Shown: in pieces, positions 62,000 through 64,000 of the stretch
Layout: each line of letters starts with the position of its first letter
How positions within the stretch are numbered: position 1 is the stretch's first letter
Assembly: GCA_035556735.1 (NCBI GenBank)
Contig: DATMFF010000014.1
Location: 124,001 to 188,000 of the forward strand
Length of the DNA: 64,000 nucleotides
DNA from: CANJBX01 sp035556735
GTDB taxonomy: Bacteria > Pseudomonadota > Alphaproteobacteria > Rhizobiales > Xanthobacteraceae
Reading direction: 5' to 3'
Made by a program: the position numbers and the translations under genes
Notes under the pieces: model-generated
Databases searched by the model: none
What the model was told of the DNA's origin: nothing
The model's input: only the letters and a program-made list of their open reading frames with translations

Positions 62000-62380
62000 C
62001 TATGACTGACGATGAAAGGCCCCGCCGCGACCGCCCAGCAGCGCCGGATCAACCTGCAACGTGCGACGCGCCGCGACCGGGCGCGACGCGGACTTGATGC
62101 GGTCTTCCGCCGCCTCGATCTCGAGAGCGGTCGCAGGCGGGCGGCCGTATCCGGGGCCAAGCCGTATCGCCAGCGCGGCCACCAGCGGCTCGAACAAACC
62201 GTCGGCGATCTGCTCGACATCGGGCAGGTAGAGCACTCCGCGGTTCTGCAGATCGGCGATGAGCGCCCTACAACGGCGCGCCAGCAGTTCCTCATCCTCG
62301 GCGGCGAGCGGATCACCGACACCGATGACGTTGAGATCGAGCGCGACCGTGTTGACGAGTTGGGTGGAGGTGTAGGGCAT
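62000..62380 (-). CDS. P22 gp4-like tail accessory/adaptor protein
   Basis: A 126-residue, mostly helical protein: MPYTSTQLVNTVALDLNVIG, DPLAAEDEELLARRCRALIA and LQNRGVLYL, the pattern of the gp4 family (VxxAL..lG...dvtp...a...l..mia.W). It lies between the coat and gp10-like genes, as in P22, and would join portal and tail. Residues 75-126 are Arg/Ala-rich. A 13-bp hairpin separates it from the coat gene; start 62413 (GTG) is possible. Confidence 0.7.
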   Translation of the reverse strand: MPYTSTQLVNTVALDLNVIGVGDPLAAEDEELLARRCRALIADLQNRGVLYLPDVEQIADGLFEPLVAALAIRLGPGYGRPPATALEIEAAEDRIKSASRPVAARRTLQVDPALLGGRGGAFHRQS

Positions 62381-62410
62381 GGCGTACCGGAGCGTTGCGG
62401 AAGAAGGGGG

Positions 62411-62440
62411 CACTCGAGCCGGCCGATGCCGGCTCGAGTG
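62411..62440 (-). promoter_or_regulatory. hairpin between coat and adaptor genes
   Basis: A perfect 13-bp stem CACTCGAGCCGGC/GCCGGCTCGAGTG with loop CGAT, followed on the minus strand by CCCCCTTCTTCC, in the 92-bp gap after the coat gene. It lacks a proper T-run, so it may be a partial terminator or 3' stabiliser that sets high coat expression. Confidence 0.6.
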
Positions 62441-62472
62441 CTGGACGAGGACCGCGGGAGGTTCGGTCGTCG

Positions 62473-63708
62473 TCAGGTGCCGCTCACGCGGGTGGCGAGG
62501 TCGGGGAAGATCGACTTCACCGCGTAGAGCACGTCGAGACGCCAGTTGCTGACGTCGTTGATGCCGTCGTAGTAGGGTACGAGACGCACGCTGATGCCCT
62601 TGTAGGTCTCCCGTCCGACAAGCTGGGAGGGCACGCCCGCCGGGATCTCCATCGGCACCATCACGAGCGCAAAGGCGTTCTTGTGGAACACCATGTTCTG
62701 CGGGTAATTGCCCGCCGCGCTGCCCAGCACCGTGATCGCGGCGTTGTCCGCCGGCTGCGCCGAGACGGTCTGATAGGCGCCGGACGTGATGATCGCCGGC
62801 GATACGTTGAGCGTGGCATTGCCGCTTCCGTCGGACGACACATCCGCGTTGATCACAAACTGCTGCAGGTAGGGCAGCACGTCCTTGGTCACCGGATTGA
62901 TGGCGAACACGCCGGCAATGGTGATGACATCACCCTGCTTGAGGACGGCCGAGGAATTCGACCATCCGTCGGTCACCAGCGACTGGGCATTGGCGGAGCC
63001 CGAGGCGGCGTAGGTGGTCGCCTGGCTGCCACCGTTGACCAGCGGCGTTCCGGCCTTCGAGCCCACAGTGTGCGTGCGCACGTTCTGGGTCTCGTAGAGC
63101 TCGACGCCGCCGACCATCGGCAGGCGAGCGCGTTCGATCGCGGACTTGGAAATGTCCTGCACGAACGAGCCGGTGAGCGAACCGAGCAGGCCCCACTTGT
63201 CCGCGGGCGAGAGCACGCCGCAACGATCCTCCGGCACCGCCATCTCGGTCAGGCGCTGCGGCGCCTTGCCGAAATCGGAGAAGCCGTCGATCGTCTGGCC
63301 AGGCACGCCGACCCAGTTCCACACCGTCTGATAAAGGGCGGCAATGTCGCGGTCGATCTGGTTGGCGATCGTGATCATCGCCGGCTTGAGAAAGCGTTCC
63401 GAGAACTCGCTGATCTTGAGCGTCATGTCGGCCGACGAGAACGCGAGATCCACGCCGCCCTGCGTGTCGACGGTCAGGGTGAGCGATTTCTCGGTGGTGT
63501 CCTGCGGGCTCGCCACCGCACCGGCGCGCCAGGTGTACTTGGCCGGGCGTCGGATCTGCACCGAGCCGCCCTTCTTGTACCCGTTGACCGGCTTCTGCAT
63601 TTCGTCCTCGTAGGCGCGGTTCACCAGGTTCCCGAGCACGAGGTTGTTGTCGAGGAGCATCAGCGCTTCCTTGGCGATGACGCTCGGGGTCAGTACCGAA
63701 TTTGGCAT
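62473..63708 (-). CDS. P22-type major capsid (coat) protein
   Basis: A 410-residue protein. It follows the P22 gp5-type plan: MPNSVLTPSVIAKEALMLLD at the N-terminus, the E-loop-like KKGGSVQIRRPAKYTWRAG, then an extra Ig-like insertion region (VLKQGDVITIAGVFAINPV), and a C-terminal beta-sheet (VPMEIPAGVPSQLVGRETY, VLYAVKSIFPDLATRVSGT). Length fits gp5 (430). ATG 63708 is chosen; the frame extends to 63744. HK97-fold capsomer. Confidence 0.88.
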   Translation of the reverse strand: MPNSVLTPSVIAKEALMLLDNNLVLGNLVNRAYEDEMQKPVNGYKKGGSVQIRRPAKYTWRAGAVASPQDTTEKSLTLTVDTQGGVDLAFSSADMTLKISEFSERFLKPAMITIANQIDRDIAALYQTVWNWVGVPGQTIDGFSDFGKAPQRLTEMAVPEDRCGVLSPADKWGLLGSLTGSFVQDISKSAIERARLPMVGGVELYETQNVRTHTVGSKAGTPLVNGGSQATTYAASGSANAQSLVTDGWSNSSAVLKQGDVITIAGVFAINPVTKDVLPYLQQFVINADVSSDGSGNATLNVSPAIITSGAYQTVSAQPADNAAITVLGSAAGNYPQNMVFHKNAFALVMVPMEIPAGVPSQLVGRETYKGISVRLVPYYDGINDVSNWRLDVLYAVKSIFPDLATRVSGT

Positions 63709-63846
63709 GTGTGTAAAACCTTGTGTTGGATTGAATGAACGCAACAGCGAGGTCGAAGGCGTCGAGCAGCCGGCGCCGGCTCGCGGTAGGCGGCAGTCGC
63801 GCGTTAGCGGACCGCCGATCGCCCCGCGGGCGGCTTGCCGTGACCG

Positions 63847-64000
63847 TCAGATGCGTCCCTCGGCGCGGGCCTTGCGGTAGTCCTCGTGGGTCATCCGTTC
63901 GGGATCGAGCGCGCGGCCGGCCGAAGCGCCGCCACGCAGGGGCGTCAGCGGCGCCGCGGCACTGGTCGCGGTCGTCGGATTGGGTCCACGAATGCGGGCT
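63847..64000 (-). CDS. phage scaffold-like protein, C-terminal end (partial)
   Basis: The last 50 codons of a gene that enters from the right edge. The end ALDPERMTHEDYRKARAEGR (then I) is typical of phage scaffold or head-assembly proteins, which end in a basic M-[ST]-x-E-[DE]-Y-R-x-A-R-x-x-G-R-x pattern. Rest unseen. It lies 138 bp upstream of the coat gene on the same strand, as P22 gp8 precedes gp5. Confidence 0.6.
   Translation of the reverse strand, partial: ARIRGPNPTTATSAAAPLTPLRGGASAGRALDPERMTHEDYRKARAEGRI

Larger units (their letters stand above)
53645..64000 (-). mobile_element. prophage late region, P22-type capsid/tail with lysis cassette (right end outside the window)
   Basis: From about 53.6 kb to the window edge the genes are phage-like and, with one exception, co-directional on the minus strand: scaffold-like C-terminus, P22-type coat, gp4-like and gp10-like proteins, tail and fibre proteins, endolysin, holin. 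The left boundary lies between the host promoter ending at 53562 and the first phage gene at 53645. No integrase, att repeat or tRNA target is seen here; these are expected to the right. The scattered ATGA overlaps and terminators suggest a dedicated late operon. Host-range cargo may include the methyltransferase at 55484. Confidence 0.85.

Overview
The window is GC-rich chromosomal DNA from an alphaproteobacterium, most likely of the Hyphomicrobiales (Bradyrhizobium/Rhodopseudomonas/Xanthobacteraceae-like). The reasons are a heptose-type LPS core locus, HWE-family histidine kinase signalling, small CsbD and zinc-ribbon proteins, and several exact matches to the alphaproteobacterial general-stress (EcfG) promoter consensus GGAAC-N16/17-CGTT. 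The genus cannot be fixed from the sequence alone.

Bases 1-23.5 kb form a surface-polysaccharide and lipopolysaccharide locus. The left part holds a truncated membrane protein, three glycosyltransferases, an AlgI/AlgJ-like polysaccharide O-acetylation pair and a SAM methyltransferase. The middle holds a plus-strand cluster: a glutamine-hydrolysing asparagine synthase-like amidotransferase, a GT4 glycosyltransferase, a WecA/WbpL-like sugar-phosphate transferase and an epimerase. These face a WbpM/CapD-like nucleotide-sugar dehydratase. The right part is a tightly overlapping minus-strand run: hldD, hldE, a WaaE-like glycosyltransferase, a second GT2, an O-antigen ligase/polymerase and a GT9 heptosyltransferase. 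waaF is divergent from hldD. Together they make ADP-heptose, build the inner core, start a lipid-linked glycan and ligate or modify it.

Bases 23.5-49 kb are mixed housekeeping and sensory genes: an HWE sensor kinase, small secreted proteins, murA, tRNA-Thr(GGT), an FAD monooxygenase, a DUF5996 protein, an RhlE-type DEAD-box helicase and an acyl-CoA desaturase. They continue with a DevBCA-type exporter led by a DUF2892 membrane protein, a GGDEF/EAL protein, a YihY family membrane protein, a chemoreceptor, a PfkB kinase and the glycogen debranching enzyme GlgX.

Bases 49-53.6 kb are dense in small stress-type genes: two CsbD-family proteins, three small Cys-rich proteins (one further copy lies at 43.5 kb), lysine-rich basic proteins and a small secreted protein. 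Three of the five exact EcfG promoter matches found by eye lie here, two of them divergent in one short intergenic region. The other two precede a 58-residue membrane peptide at 26.8 kb and the YihY gene at 42.2 kb.

From about 53.6 kb to the right edge lies the late region of a prophage, almost all on the minus strand: the C-terminal end of a scaffold-like protein, a P22-type coat protein, gp4-like and gp10-like tail-hub proteins, a virion-associated protein, tail fibre/collar proteins, then a GH108 endolysin, a three-TM holin of the GTA type and a small membrane protein. A SAM methyltransferase on the opposite strand and a discoidin-like tail-tip protein sit between the fibre genes and the lysis cassette and look like cargo. 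No integrase or att site is visible; the element continues beyond the right edge.
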